A stretch of DNA of 64,000 nt from Mycolicibacterium diernhoferi (GCF_019456655.1 NZ_CP080332.1:3658001-3722000), one strand, 5' to 3'. Shown: positions 1-7,315, numbered from the stretch's first letter. The notes: generated by a model not told the origin, from the letters alone. Translations and numbers: made by a program.

Positions 1-8
1 GAAGACAA

Positions 9-43
9 AAGCGCGTCCGAGGCATGCGCACTCGGACGCGCTT
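9..43 (-). terminator. Intrinsic terminator after the Liv-type lipoprotein gene
   Basis: A perfect 13-bp inverted repeat (9-21 with 31-43) around a 9-nt loop lies just past the stop codon at 55. On the minus strand the hairpin is followed by TTTTGTCTTC, a T-rich tail. This is the usual form of a factor-independent terminator for the gene reading leftward. Confidence 0.85.
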
Positions 44-54
44 CGTCTCAGCGC

Positions 55-1266
55 TTACTTGACCTCGTACATCCAGATGAGGGTCGTCTCGAGCTCACCC
101 TCCGGGTTCCACGAGTACTCGCGTGCCACACCCTGACCCTTGTAGTTGCGGACGAACTCCAGCAGGTCCGGTCGGGTGATCGCCCCGGAGTCGATGCCCT
201 TGAGCAGGATGGTGCCCAGGTCGTAGCCCTCGGTGCTGTAGGTGCCGGGCTCGGTGTTGAACTTGGCCCGGTACTCGTCGGCGAAGGTGCCGGTGGCCGG
301 ACCGCACGGGCAGGCCAGCAGCGCGCCCTCCGACGATGCGCCGGCCTGCTTGACGAACTCGTTGTCCTTGCTGCCGTCGGCGCTGACGAAGGCGCCCTCG
401 AAGCCACCGTCCTTGAGCTGCTGCACCAGCGGGGCCGCCTCGGCGTAGTAGCCGGCGAAGAACACCGATTCCGGTGCGGCGCCCTTGATCTGGGTGACCG
501 CGGCGGAGAAGTCCTTGTCGCCCTTCTTCACCGAGATGTTGCACGCCGGATCGGCCACCGGCCCGAGCGTGTCACGCACCGCCGTGGCCAGGCCCAGACC
601 GTAGTCCGTGCTGTCGTCGACCACGCAGATCTTCTTGTGGCCCAACGTGTTCTTCAGGTAGTTGGCGACCGAGGGACCCTGCACCCCGTCATTGGCCAGC
701 CCGCGGAAGAAGGTCTTCCAGCCGTTCTCCGACAAGGTCACGTTGGTGGCCGAGGCGGTGGTGGCGACCAGGCCGGCCTGGTTGAAAACGCCACCGGTGG
801 CCTTGGTCTCGCCGGAGAAGGCGGGGCCGATCAGGCCGATCGTGTACTGGTCCTCGACGATCCGCGGGGCGATGTTGGACGCCTTCTGCGGGTCACCCTC
901 GGTGTCGAACGGCTTGAGCTGCACCTGGCAGCCCGGGTTGGCCTCGTTGTGCTGGTCGATCGCCAGCTGGATGCCGTTCTTGATGTTGATGCCGAGCGCG
1001 GCGTCCGGGCCGTTGAGCGCGCCGGCCATCGCGATGGACACCGGCGGGCAGGTGGCCTTGCCGTCGCCGGCCGGGTCGGCCGGGGTGGTGCCCTCGGCGG
1101 CCTTGACCTCGGCGCCGTTCTCGTCGATCTGCACCTTCTCCACGATCGAGAGGTTCGTCTGCGACGCCTCTTCTTCGGGCGTGCTCTGGTTGCAGCCGGC
1201 AATCGTCAGAGCCATCAGGCCCGCGCTTCCGAGAGCAAATGCCTTGCGTGCCACGTGACCGCGCAC
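55..1266 (-). CDS. ABC transporter substrate-binding lipoprotein, branched-chain amino acid (Liv) type
   Basis: A 403-residue extracytoplasmic solute receptor. The N-terminus is a lipoprotein signal with lipobox LTIAGC, so the mature protein should be lipid-anchored at Cys25. The rest is a type-I periplasmic-binding fold of the Leu/Ile/Val receptor family: it opens with SIAMAGALNGPDAALG and has the usual QLAIDQHN segment after about residue 100. The start is GTG at 1266, chosen because GGAGGTGA lies a few bases upstream and the signal peptide follows at once. No permease or ATPase gene follows on the left within the window; a terminator does. In M. smegmatis, as I recall, liv genes adjoin the pdtaR orthologue, which agrees with this position, so partners may lie upstream in another arrangement or elsewhere. 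The ligand cannot be told from sequence. Confidence 0.9.
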   Translation of the reverse strand: MRGHVARKAFALGSAGLMALTIAGCNQSTPEEEASQTNLSIVEKVQIDENGAEVKAAEGTTPADPAGDGKATCPPVSIAMAGALNGPDAALGINIKNGIQLAIDQHNEANPGCQVQLKPFDTEGDPQKASNIAPRIVEDQYTIGLIGPAFSGETKATGGVFNQAGLVATTASATNVTLSENGWKTFFRGLANDGVQGPSVANYLKNTLGHKKICVVDDSTDYGLGLATAVRDTLGPVADPACNISVKKGDKDFSAAVTQIKGAAPESVFFAGYYAEAAPLVQQLKDGGFEGAFVSADGSKDNEFVKQAGASSEGALLACPCGPATGTFADEYRAKFNTEPGTYSTEGYDLGTILLKGIDSGAITRPDLLEFVRNYKGQGVAREYSWNPEGELETTLIWMYEVK

Positions 1267-1469
1267 GTCTCACCTCCGGTTCCTTGTCCAGGTCGGCACC
1301 TCGAACCGGTCGGGACGGCCGGGGCGGCGATGCTTCGCGGAGAAAACCATAACCAACCCACCGCCGTGTCGCGTGCTGTTGAGCGACGCGTTGCGCAGAT
1401 CGATCGTGTCAGCCGGTCAAACGGCGGAGCCGGAAACGAACTCGTAACCCGCCGGACCGGCCGGAGCCG

Positions 1470-2087
1470 TTATTTCTCGGCGCTGGAAGCGTCGCCGGCC
1501 GGCGCGTCGAGCGTCTCCAGCACCACTTCGGCCACCCGTTTCATGGTGGTGCGCCGGTCCATCGCGGCGCGCTGAATCCACTTGAACGCCTCGGGTTCGG
1601 TCATCCCCTGGTTCGCCTGCAGCAAACCCTTTGCCCGCTCGACGAGCTTGCGCGTCTCCAGGCGGTCCGACAGGTTCGCGACCTCGCTCTCCAGGGCCGC
1701 CATCTCACCGAACCGGCTGACCGCCACCTCGATGGCCGGGATCAGGTCGGTGATGGAGAACGGCTTGACCAGGTAGGCCATGGCACCGGCATCGCGGGCC
1801 CGCTCGACCAGCTCACGCTGGGAGAACGCGGTGAGAATGACGATCGGGGCGATGTGCTTCGATGCGATCTCCGAGGCCGCGTCGATGCCGTCGCGGCGCG
1901 GCATCTTGACGTCCATGATCACCAGATCGGGCTTCAGGCTCTCGGCCAGATCGACGGCTTCCTGACCGTCACCGGCCTGCCCGACAACCTCATACCCTTC
2001 TTCGCGCAGCATCTCGGCCAAGTCCAGTCGAATGAGCGCCTCGTCTTCAGCGATGAGCACGCGGCGGGGTGCGGGGGCCTCTGTCAT
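1470..2087 (-). CDS. pdtaR: PdtaR, ANTAR-type response regulator (Rv1626 orthologue)
   Basis: A 205-residue regulator with an N-terminal receiver domain and a C-terminal ANTAR RNA-binding domain. Receiver landmarks are the acidic pair in IAEDEALIR (about 14-15), the phospho-acceptor D59 in VIMDVKMP, and K108 in YLVKPF. The ANTAR part (about 135-190) reads ETRKLVERAKGLLQ, then FKWIQRAAMDRR. In mycobacteria PdtaR is phosphorylated by the kinase PdtaS and acts by binding RNA (antitermination), not DNA. The reading frame stays open 44 codons further upstream, but the start at 2087 (MTEAPAPRR) matches the known family N-terminus. It is transcribed away from the tRNA gene next to it. The 203 bp between this gene and the lipoprotein gene show nothing I can name. 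Confidence 0.95.
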   Translation of the reverse strand: MTEAPAPRRVLIAEDEALIRLDLAEMLREEGYEVVGQAGDGQEAVDLAESLKPDLVIMDVKMPRRDGIDAASEIASKHIAPIVILTAFSQRELVERARDAGAMAYLVKPFSITDLIPAIEVAVSRFGEMAALESEVANLSDRLETRKLVERAKGLLQANQGMTEPEAFKWIQRAAMDRRTTMKRVAEVVLETLDAPAGDASSAEK

Positions 2088-2204
2088 CTCGACATTGTTG
2101 CGCGATTGCCGACTCAGGGCGAGCCTGGGGTTTATCCGTGCCTGCCGGTGGGAGGCCTTCCGGGCATCCACTATGGTGGTAGACCGCGACCGAGTCGCAG
2201 CCAC

Positions 2205-2278
2205 GCCCTCGTATCCCAACTGGCAGAGGAAACGGATTCAAAACCCGTGCAGTGTGAGTTCGAATCTCACCGAGGGCA
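2205..2278 (+). tRNA. tRNA-Leu, anticodon CAA
   Basis: The acceptor stem GCCCTCG (2205-2211) pairs fully with CGAGGGC (2271-2277), followed by discriminator A. The T-arm GTGAG-TTCGAAT-CTCAC is perfect. The anticodon loop is TTCAAAA, giving anticodon CAA, on a stem whose innermost pair is A-C. The variable loop is only about 5 nt, which is short for a leucine tRNA (normally class II with a long arm). CCA is not encoded. The 3' part is the attachment site of the element that follows, and integration kept the tRNA gene intact. Confidence 0.88.
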
Positions 2279-2279
2279 C
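2256..2279 (+). repeat. attL: tRNA-proximal copy of the 24-bp attachment repeat
   Basis: This 24-bp stretch, from the T-stem of the tRNA gene to just past its discriminator base, recurs exactly at 7292-7315. Flanking bases differ on both sides of both copies. Use of a tRNA 3' end with a direct repeat at the far end is the classic footprint of a tyrosine-integrase element. Confidence 0.9.
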
Positions 2280-2327
2280 TCAATCACTTGACATCATATG
2301 TGCAGTTCAGGGCCCTATTCGAGACCG

Positions 2328-2573
2328 TCAGACGCTACTGATCGCAGGTTTTGGCTGCATTTTGGCTGCAAGTCCCGAAGCCGATAGGCGCAGGTCGTGT
2401 GCGTCAGCAACGGCCTCTGCATCCCGGTCGAACAGGTCGGCGTAGGTGTCCAGCGTCATCGCAGCGGAGGCGTGACCGAGCATCTTCTGAACCGCCTGCT
2501 CATCGGTGCTGACCCGGGTGTAGGCCACCACCGAACCCACGGGTGCGCTGCGCCGAGTGCGAGCGGTGGTCAC
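2328..2573 (-). pseudogene. Integrase remnant: serine-recombinase head joined to tyrosine-recombinase tail
   Basis: An 81-codon frame starting at GTG 2573. Residues 10-27 (GSVVAYTRVSTDEQA) match the N-terminal strand of the resolvase-type serine recombinase catalytic domain, including its Ser. From residue 28 the sequence switches to the extreme C-terminus of a tyrosine integrase: VQKMLGHASAAMTLDTYADLF, with the catalytic Tyr in the DTYADL segment. Everything normally between is missing from both families (about 90% of either enzyme), so it should be inactive. The tyrosine-integrase tail ends next to attL, where phage integrase genes usually sit. The GTG overlaps the stop of the upstream small gene (GTGA), so it may still be translated. 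It probably arose by an illegitimate join of two recombinase genes. Confidence 0.75.
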
Positions 2574-2803
2574 GCCAACGTCTCCAGCGCGTAGGCCGAA
2601 CCGATGCAGACCTGGCCGCAGCTTTCGCAGTCCCAGTACCCGGGCTTGCTGACTCGGCCCGCATCGACCAGGTAGCCGGCGGACTCCACGAACGCGGTCA
2701 CGCGCTCATAGTCCGCGTCCGGATCCTGGTGAAACTCGAACGCGGAATAGTCATCATTGACGATGGCCGGCGCACAGGTATCGCAAACATGGAAGACGTA
2801 CAC
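2570..2803 (-). CDS. Small Cys-rich protein of the element (putative zinc binding)
   Basis: A 77-residue protein with a CDTC pair near the N-terminus (FHVCDTCAPAIVND) and a second pair near the C-terminus (WDCESCGQVCIGSAYA). Four cysteines in two CxxC knuckles suggest a structural zinc site. The middle holds an acidic segment (EFHQDPDADYERV). Its stop overlaps the GTG start of the recombinase remnant. Small proteins of this kind are common in actinobacteriophages and integrated elements and have no known function. It could be a DNA-binding accessory such as an excision factor, but nothing in the sequence proves that. Confidence 0.6.
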   Translation of the reverse strand: MYVFHVCDTCAPAIVNDDYSAFEFHQDPDADYERVTAFVESAGYLVDAGRVSKPGYWDCESCGQVCIGSAYALETLA

Positions 2804-3092
2804 GGTGGCTCCTTCGGGTCAGGTCGACCGCGTCTGAACACGCACGGGGCGAATAGCTTTCGACTGATTGCTTTACGAACACGCCGAAAATACCGTTCGC
2901 CTCCAGGTGGTCGCAGCTAACAGGTACAGGAGGCCGACCGTGCCCAAAATTTCTGCAGAATCCGACTTTGGAAACCCAGGACTCTGCCGCGGCACGCGGC
3001 AAATACGTTGCAGGACAATACCTTGCGGCACTGTAGTAAAGACACGCCGACCACTTCTCCGCAGCTGCTCCGCTGCACCGCCATGCTGAATC

Positions 3093-3350
3093 ATGGTGTC
3101 CATGAACGAGACAGCTACCGTTCTCACCGACCCGGCGGCGCTGACACCGAGCCAGTGGTCAGCACGACTGGCTGCGTTCCTCAGTCGTGGGCGCACCAAC
3201 GAGGATCCCGACGTGATCGCCTGCCGGGAAGCCCTGAGTTACTGGCGCACGCGCCGCGTCATCGACGCTGAACGCGCCAACCTCGCGCCACGCGACATCG
3301 CCGCATTGACGGATCTGTTGCGCCACGCACACCCGGCGGTGACCTCGTGA
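3093..3350 (+). CDS. Hypothetical protein, first gene of the element's head-like operon
   Basis: An 85-residue, helix-rich protein (WSARLAAFLSRGRTNEDPD, then ALSYWRTRRVIDAERANL). It has no membrane segment and no motif I recognise. Two in-frame ATGs (3093 and 3102) are possible starts, and neither has a clear ribosome site. Its stop overlaps the GTG of the next gene (GTGA at 3347-3350), so the two are translationally coupled. Position just ahead of scaffold/capsid-like sequence suggests a head-assembly role, by context only. Confidence 0.6.
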   Translation: MVSMNETATVLTDPAALTPSQWSARLAAFLSRGRTNEDPDVIACREALSYWRTRRVIDAERANLAPRDIAALTDLLRHAHPAVTS

Positions 3351-4873
3351 AGGCATCGCTGATGCGGCGCCGGCAGGTGGCCAGCACGCCGACACCGTCA
3401 ACGGAGTACACGCAGGAGCAGTTGCGGTGTCGCCGTCGTGCAGGATTGAGCGCCGTCTACACCGGAACCTTCAGCCTGGCCGAGGAAGTCGCCGCGATCT
3501 GCCTACCGCTGGCCGAACGCTCGACCCGCTTGGGTGATCCCGCCGACATCACCCGCGGGCCGGCCAAGATGTTCGGGCCACGTGTCGACGAACTCGTCAA
3601 CGCAGTGCATGGCGAACTGATTTCGGGCCGCGTGGTCACTTGGCTCGCCGAACAGGACGCCCTCGCACACCTGCTACGGACCGCGCCGCACCTGGACTTG
3701 GCCGCCCGGAAGCAGGCGGTGCGCAACCTGGTCGACCTAGCACCGCGCCCCACCGAACCGGACATCGGACCTGCGTCCGTGGCATCGGGGCGGTGGGCCA
3801 CCGAGCTGGTCGATATCGCCCGCGCCTACACCGACCCGTTGGCCGATCTACTCGCCCGATCCCGCCCGCCCCACGATCCCGCCCTCCGCGGTCGCGTGTC
3901 GCGCTCGGAACTGCTCAACGATCTACTTCGCGAAGTGGACACCGCCGCACACGAATTCACGCTTCGCATCGAACGCGCAGAAGCCAACACCGCCCAACGC
4001 CGCCTCATGGCACAGACCACCGCCCAGCTCCGCGCGTGCCGAACTCGCCAAGCTAGGAGTCCAGATCCCATGACCAATGCCTTGCTCCCCGTCGAGTTCA
4101 CCCCGCCGCTGGTCACACCGGCCAATCCTCTGGGCCTGGATGCGGCGACCACCTGGACCGAGACGGCCGAGGGAAATGCCCTGCGCTGGCTGCCCTCCGG
4201 TATCCAGCTCCGGTTGCGCACCCACCGCGACCCGGGCGCGTTCGGCGTCTGGGATGCACCGTGGTGTGCCAGTCCGGACGACCTTGACCCCGACGACGAT
4301 CTCAAGACCGGCCCAGCACGCGCGAATGACGACCCGGACCCGTTCCTGGCGATGACAGTGTGGGCGTTCGACCGGTTGCAGGACTGCGGAAACCTCTCCG
4401 AATACGACCGCGGCCAGGTCATCGAGCGCGCAAAGAACACCTTCGCGCTACGCGAGCCGCTCGCCGTCGAGACGCAATTCGCGACCCGCCTCCTGGTCGA
4501 CGCTGGCACTCCCCCTGAGATCGATGAGCTGGTATCCGCGGTGGCACGTGTAGAGGAGAAGTTCAGCGCCGCCGGCATCGTCGGCGGCCTGGTCCACGCC
4601 AGAACCGGCCTGCTGACGCATGCACAGAATCTGCACCTGATCAGCCGGGACCCGAGCGAGCCGGGCGTCCTGCGCACACCGGCCGGACATCGCTGGGTGA
4701 TGTCTGCCGGCTACGCGACCCCGTTGGGCAACCGGCTCATCGGCACCACACAAACGTACGACTGGCGCGACGAGATGACCGTTCGCGAAGCGTTCGACCA
4801 CGAACGCGACCACTTCGTAGCCATCGCCGAACGCTCGGTGATCGTCGCCTACGAAGCGGTGATCACCCCGTGA
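3347..4873 (+). CDS. Fused scaffold-like and HK97-type capsid-like protein
   Basis: A 508-residue open frame that looks like two genes. Residues 1-241 are helical and Arg/Glu/Ala-rich, as in phage scaffolding or head-maturation proteins. Residues 242-508 begin with Met (MTNALLPVEFTPP), a natural start. This 267-residue part has the pattern of actinobacterial HK97-fold capsid proteins: a helical segment GQVIERAKNTFALREP, a segment GGLVHARTGLLTHA, then LRTPAGHRWVMSAGY, and the closing HFVAIAERSVIVAYEA strand. A shifted frame at the junction reads RAELAKLGVQIP-stop, with its TGA overlapping that ATG. This suggests loss of two bases in the CG run near 4031-4036 (see findings). The capsid assignment rests on motif memory, not a search. 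An encapsulin-like shell is an alternative, given the similar length. Confidence 0.55.
   Translation: MKASLMRRRQVASTPTPSTEYTQEQLRCRRRAGLSAVYTGTFSLAEEVAAICLPLAERSTRLGDPADITRGPAKMFGPRVDELVNAVHGELISGRVVTWLAEQDALAHLLRTAPHLDLAARKQAVRNLVDLAPRPTEPDIGPASVASGRWATELVDIARAYTDPLADLLARSRPPHDPALRGRVSRSELLNDLLREVDTAAHEFTLRIERAEANTAQRRLMAQTTAQLRACRTRQARSPDPMTNALLPVEFTPPLVTPANPLGLDAATTWTETAEGNALRWLPSGIQLRLRTHRDPGAFGVWDAPWCASPDDLDPDDDLKTGPARANDDPDPFLAMTVWAFDRLQDCGNLSEYDRGQVIERAKNTFALREPLAVETQFATRLLVDAGTPPEIDELVSAVARVEEKFSAAGIVGGLVHARTGLLTHAQNLHLISRDPSEPGVLRTPAGHRWVMSAGYATPLGNRLIGTTQTYDWRDEMTVREAFDHERDHFVAIAERSVIVAYEAVITP
4055..4073 (+). promoter_or_regulatory. Internal ribosome site and start of the capsid-like gene
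   Basis: AGGAG at 4055-4059 stands 10 bases before ATG at 4070, inside the fused frame. The out-of-phase TGA at 4071-4073 overlaps this ATG (ATGA). This is the normal layout of two coupled phage genes, so the capsid-like part is probably also made separately from 4070. Confidence 0.6.
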
Positions 4874-5035
4874 CCTGGGAGGGGTCGCGGCTCAATCAAG
4901 AGGCTGTCGCGGCCCGTCTCCCAGACCACGGAGGCGAGCGGCGGCGTGGCGGCGGTGGGCAGGCTGCGGACCGCACCGCCACCACGGCGCCCGAAACCCT
5001 GCATCACCACCGCCACGACACCAGGAGCAGCAACC

Positions 5036-5527
5036 ATGGGCTATCAACTGTCCGAGACCGAACTCGACCGACTCGGCACCGCATTCCACGAGGTCGGCCA
5101 CGCCGTCGCGGCGGTCGTCCTTGGCGGTCGCGTGCACCGGGTCATCGTCGGTGAACAGGCGCACACCGAGCACGACCCGCTCCCTGGCCTCGACGCCGGG
5201 ATCACCTACGCCGGCCCGTGGGCCGAGGCGCGGTGGGAGCTGGGCCGCCCACCAGGCCCCGCCGACATGCGCCGTGCGCTGGCTCGCAACAGCTCCGACG
5301 ACCGGACACTATGCGCGGCAGGCGGACCCCACCAAGGCGTGCACATCGTCCCGCTGCTCGAGCGGTGTTGGCCATCGGTCAAGGCCCTCGCCAAGGGCCT
5401 GTACTTCACCGGCACCGCCTCACACGCCGAGGTGTGCTCTGCCCTCGGCCTCAGCCCGGGCGACGATGGCGGCCCGAGCAGCGTGGCACTGGCACTCATC
5501 CGGTCCGGGTTGCGCGCGGCGGTGTAA
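5036..5527 (+). CDS. HExxH putative zinc metallopeptidase (M41-like) of the element
   Basis: A 163-residue protein with HEVGH at residues 18-22 inside FHEVGHAVAAVVLGGRVHRV. That context resembles the zinc-binding helix of FtsH-type (M41) peptidases, where two His bind zinc and Glu activates water. There is no AAA domain, signal peptide or membrane segment. The third zinc ligand cannot be fixed; candidates lie in the acidic stretch after residue 40 or in WAEARWELG. The start at 5036 is chosen over longer frames because AGGAG precedes it and the protein sequence begins there. It follows the capsid-like gene by 162 bp. A head-maturation protease is possible from context, but those are normally serine proteases and sit upstream of the capsid gene. 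Confidence 0.6.
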   Translation: MGYQLSETELDRLGTAFHEVGHAVAAVVLGGRVHRVIVGEQAHTEHDPLPGLDAGITYAGPWAEARWELGRPPGPADMRRALARNSSDDRTLCAAGGPHQGVHIVPLLERCWPSVKALAKGLYFTGTASHAEVCSALGLSPGDDGGPSSVALALIRSGLRAAV

Positions 5528-5609
5528 CACCGGCCAGCTCAGGCAATACCGCTGCAAGCACCGCTCCGGCAGCCTAACCTCTTCCTGACCAGGAGCAATC
5601 AGGGGAACC

Positions 5610-5930
5610 GTGCGACCGATTCGTAATCTCGTCACCGCGACTGCAGCCACCGCAGCCGCGGTGTTCGTCGCACTGTCCGGGGCTGCGCATTCGGCCGCGG
5701 ACCCATTCGACCCGCACGTGCCCAACGTGGGGACCGGATGGTGCCCGGGCGGCGGCTCCGCATCATTCAACTTCGGCGGCTGGTGCGACGGCATTCCCTA
5801 CGAAGACGGCACGCGATGGCACTACGACCTCGCCCCCAGATTCATGAAACTCTGGTGCGTCACCGGCGAATCCAAGATCTTTCCAGCTCCCGCACCGCGC
5901 GGTGGCTGCGGTGGTAGCTGGCCGGGATAG
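5610..5930 (+). CDS. Small secreted protein
   Basis: A 106-residue protein with a Sec signal peptide: basic MRPIRN, a hydrophobic Ala/Val core, and likely cleavage at HSA-ADP around residue 30. The mature part is Gly/Trp/Cys-rich ([21 protein letters not shown], later [11 protein letters not shown] and GGCGGSW). Four cysteines could form two disulfides. Mycobacteria encode many such small exported proteins of unknown function. It is unlike phage structural proteins and may be accessory cargo of the element. The start is GTG at 5610. Confidence 0.65.
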   Translation: MRPIRNLVTATAATAAAVFVALSGAAHSAADPFDPHVPNVGTGWCPGGGSASFNFGGWCDGIPYEDGTRWHYDLAPRFMKLWCVTGESKIFPAPAPRGGCGGSWPG

Positions 5931-5994
5931 CCAGGCCGAACCGCCAGCAGCAGAGCAACCAGATCCGCCGCCTACGTGCGGGGCTGCGACACGC

Positions 5995-6165
5995 CTATCG
6001 TTCGTCGACTCTGGTCTCTTGATGGTTGGCTCCGCACTCCCAGCGACGATCGACCCGGTCGCCGCTTCCCTTCGTCAGGTCAACCAGGCGGTGGTACCCG
6101 TACGTGGCGCCGTCCTGACACTTGGGGCACTGCCCCGTGCGTCGCGCAATGACGTATTCAGCCAT
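5995..6165 (-). CDS. 56-residue zinc-ribbon-like protein
   Basis: A short minus-strand frame starting at ATG 6163-6165 (MAEYVIARRTGQCPKCQDG) and ending at TAG 5995-5997. It has a CPKC knuckle near residue 13 and a second half-site WECGANH near the C-terminus, consistent with a zinc ribbon using Cys and His. A GGGAG ribosome site (in GTTTGGGAGATCTGG) stands directly before the ATG, which supports translation. It is easily missed by length cut-offs. The opposite-strand frame here has no such features. Function is unknown; such mini zinc ribbons are frequent in mycobacterial phages and islands. Confidence 0.62.
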   Translation of the reverse strand: MAEYVIARRTGQCPKCQDGATYGYHRLVDLTKGSGDRVDRRWECGANHQETRVDER

Positions 6166-6324
6166 CCAGATCTCCCAAACTAGTTCCGGCGCAGCCGAAC
6201 CACAGAGTGGCCTACGCAGCGAGTGAGGCTACCCGGCTTGTATTGATCGCACCGTCATACGAACGACTGACACCAGCTGTGAACGTTCCGCGCAGAGCCC
6301 GAGCGGCCATTACGCTGCGCGTTC

Positions 6325-6681
6325 ATGACCGCACCGATCACACCGCCTGGCTGGTACCCCGACTCCACCACAGGACTGCAGCGATACTGGGACGGCGCCA
6401 AGTGGCTCGACATCCCAGCGCCAGCAGCAGCAGCGGCACCACACCTGGCACCTGCAGCTGCCCGGTCGGGGCGCATCACGATCCACTACGGGTTCGCTCT
6501 GCTCGCCTTCTTCTCGCTGGCCGGCACCCTACTGTTCGGGATCCCCTTGATGGCGCAGGCCGGAGACGAAGAAACCGGTGGCATCGCATCCAGCATGGGC
6601 ATTCTGTGGATTGCATGGGGTGGCATGTGGACCTTGATATGGACCGCGTTCGCGATCCACCACACACTCAAAGGCCGCTGA
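6325..6681 (+). CDS. DUF2510-domain membrane protein
   Basis: A 118-residue protein with the N-terminal DUF2510 motif PPGWYPDSTTGLQRYWDG, followed by a linker rich in Ala/Pro. Two membrane segments follow (FALLAFFSLAGTLLFGIP, about 56-75, and ILWIAWGGMWTLIWTAF, about 93-112). DUF2510 is an actinobacterial module found at the N-terminus of many small membrane proteins; its role is unknown. The gene lies inside the element, between the zinc-ribbon gene and the last unknown gene. Confidence 0.75.
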   Translation: MTAPITPPGWYPDSTTGLQRYWDGAKWLDIPAPAAAAAPHLAPAAARSGRITIHYGFALLAFFSLAGTLLFGIPLMAQAGDEETGGIASSMGILWIAWGGMWTLIWTAFAIHHTLKGR

Positions 6682-6785
6682 CAGTCGGACTCACAGACTT
6701 TTGCGCATACCGCCTACCAGCGACAACGCCGTGAAACATTCCGTGAAACCAAGAGGCGTCGGGGTCCGACTCTAGTTTTCACCGC

Positions 6786-7112
6786 ATGGATATTGAGAAC
6801 AGTGACGGTGACACTAACGACCACGATGAACAGGCCCGCTTCGCCATGACACCTGGAGACCGCCTGCGCGCGTGCGACTTCGCCGTGGCTTTTGGCGAGT
6901 ACATCCAAGACGGCGACTACTCACGGGTCTGGACAATCGTGGTCGACACCCAGCTCGCCGGGGACACTGTCGCAGATGGGCTCGCTCGGATGCAGAACCT
7001 GCTGCTGGCGTACACCCACCTATCCATTCCGTTCGACAAAGCGTCGATCGAGCACATTCGCCAGCTGATCGTTGAGGATGAGTTCCGCGGGATGGACTTT
7101 GGCCAACACTGA
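6786..7112 (+). CDS. Hypothetical protein, last gene of the element
   Basis: A 108-residue acidic protein without membrane segment or signal. It begins MDIENSDGDTNDHDEQ and continues with helical segments (LRACDFAVAFGEYIQ, DGLARMQNLLLAYTHL, ASIEHIRQLIVEDEF). I do not recognise the family. Codon use looks like genuine coding sequence and the other frames are broken. It ends 180 bp before the right attachment repeat. Confidence 0.55.
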   Translation: MDIENSDGDTNDHDEQARFAMTPGDRLRACDFAVAFGEYIQDGDYSRVWTIVVDTQLAGDTVADGLARMQNLLLAYTHLSIPFDKASIEHIRQLIVEDEFRGMDFGQH

Positions 7113-7291
7113 GCCGTGAACGTTTGTTCGATCGATCACCCGGCAAACCTCCGAACGACCGTTCGACGTGGCTGCATTTGGCTACATCCTGGGCGAATCC
7201 AAGCTAATCAGGATTCATCACGACTACAGATTAAATCGCTATTGAACAGGTAATTCATAGCATTTGCGCACGTATCAGCAACTCAACTTTA

Positions 7292-7315
7292 GAGTTCGAA
7301 TCTCACCGAGGGCAC
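7292..7315 (+). repeat. attR: distal copy of the 24-bp attachment repeat
   Basis: An exact copy of 2256-2279 (last part of the tRNA gene) with no tRNA 5' half before it. The bases to the left (CAACTTTA) do not match the tRNA. This is the expected right end of the integrated element. Confidence 0.9.

Larger units (their letters stand above)
2256..7315. mobile_element. About 5-kb tRNA-Leu-integrated element with phage-head-like genes
   Basis: The element is delimited by the 24-bp direct repeats at 2256-2279 and 7292-7315. Contents from left to right: a recombinase remnant and a small Cys-rich gene on the minus strand; a gene-free, AT-richer stretch (2804-3092); a plus-strand block of an 85-aa gene, a fused scaffold/capsid-like gene and an HExxH protein gene; a small secreted protein; a minus-strand 56-aa zinc-ribbon gene; a DUF2510 membrane protein; and an unknown 108-aa gene. 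No terminase, portal, tail, lysis, replication or repressor gene is seen. In M. tuberculosis the pdtaR and cya orthologues (Rv1626, Rv1625c) are adjacent. Here they are separated by this element plus two further secreted-protein genes. It could be a decayed prophage, a phage satellite, or a domesticated head module. Confidence 0.85.

Noticed and set aside
5902..6183. A 93-codon plus-strand frame
   Set aside because: The minus strand here encodes the 56-residue zinc-ribbon protein with a good ribosome site; the plus-strand product has no motif.
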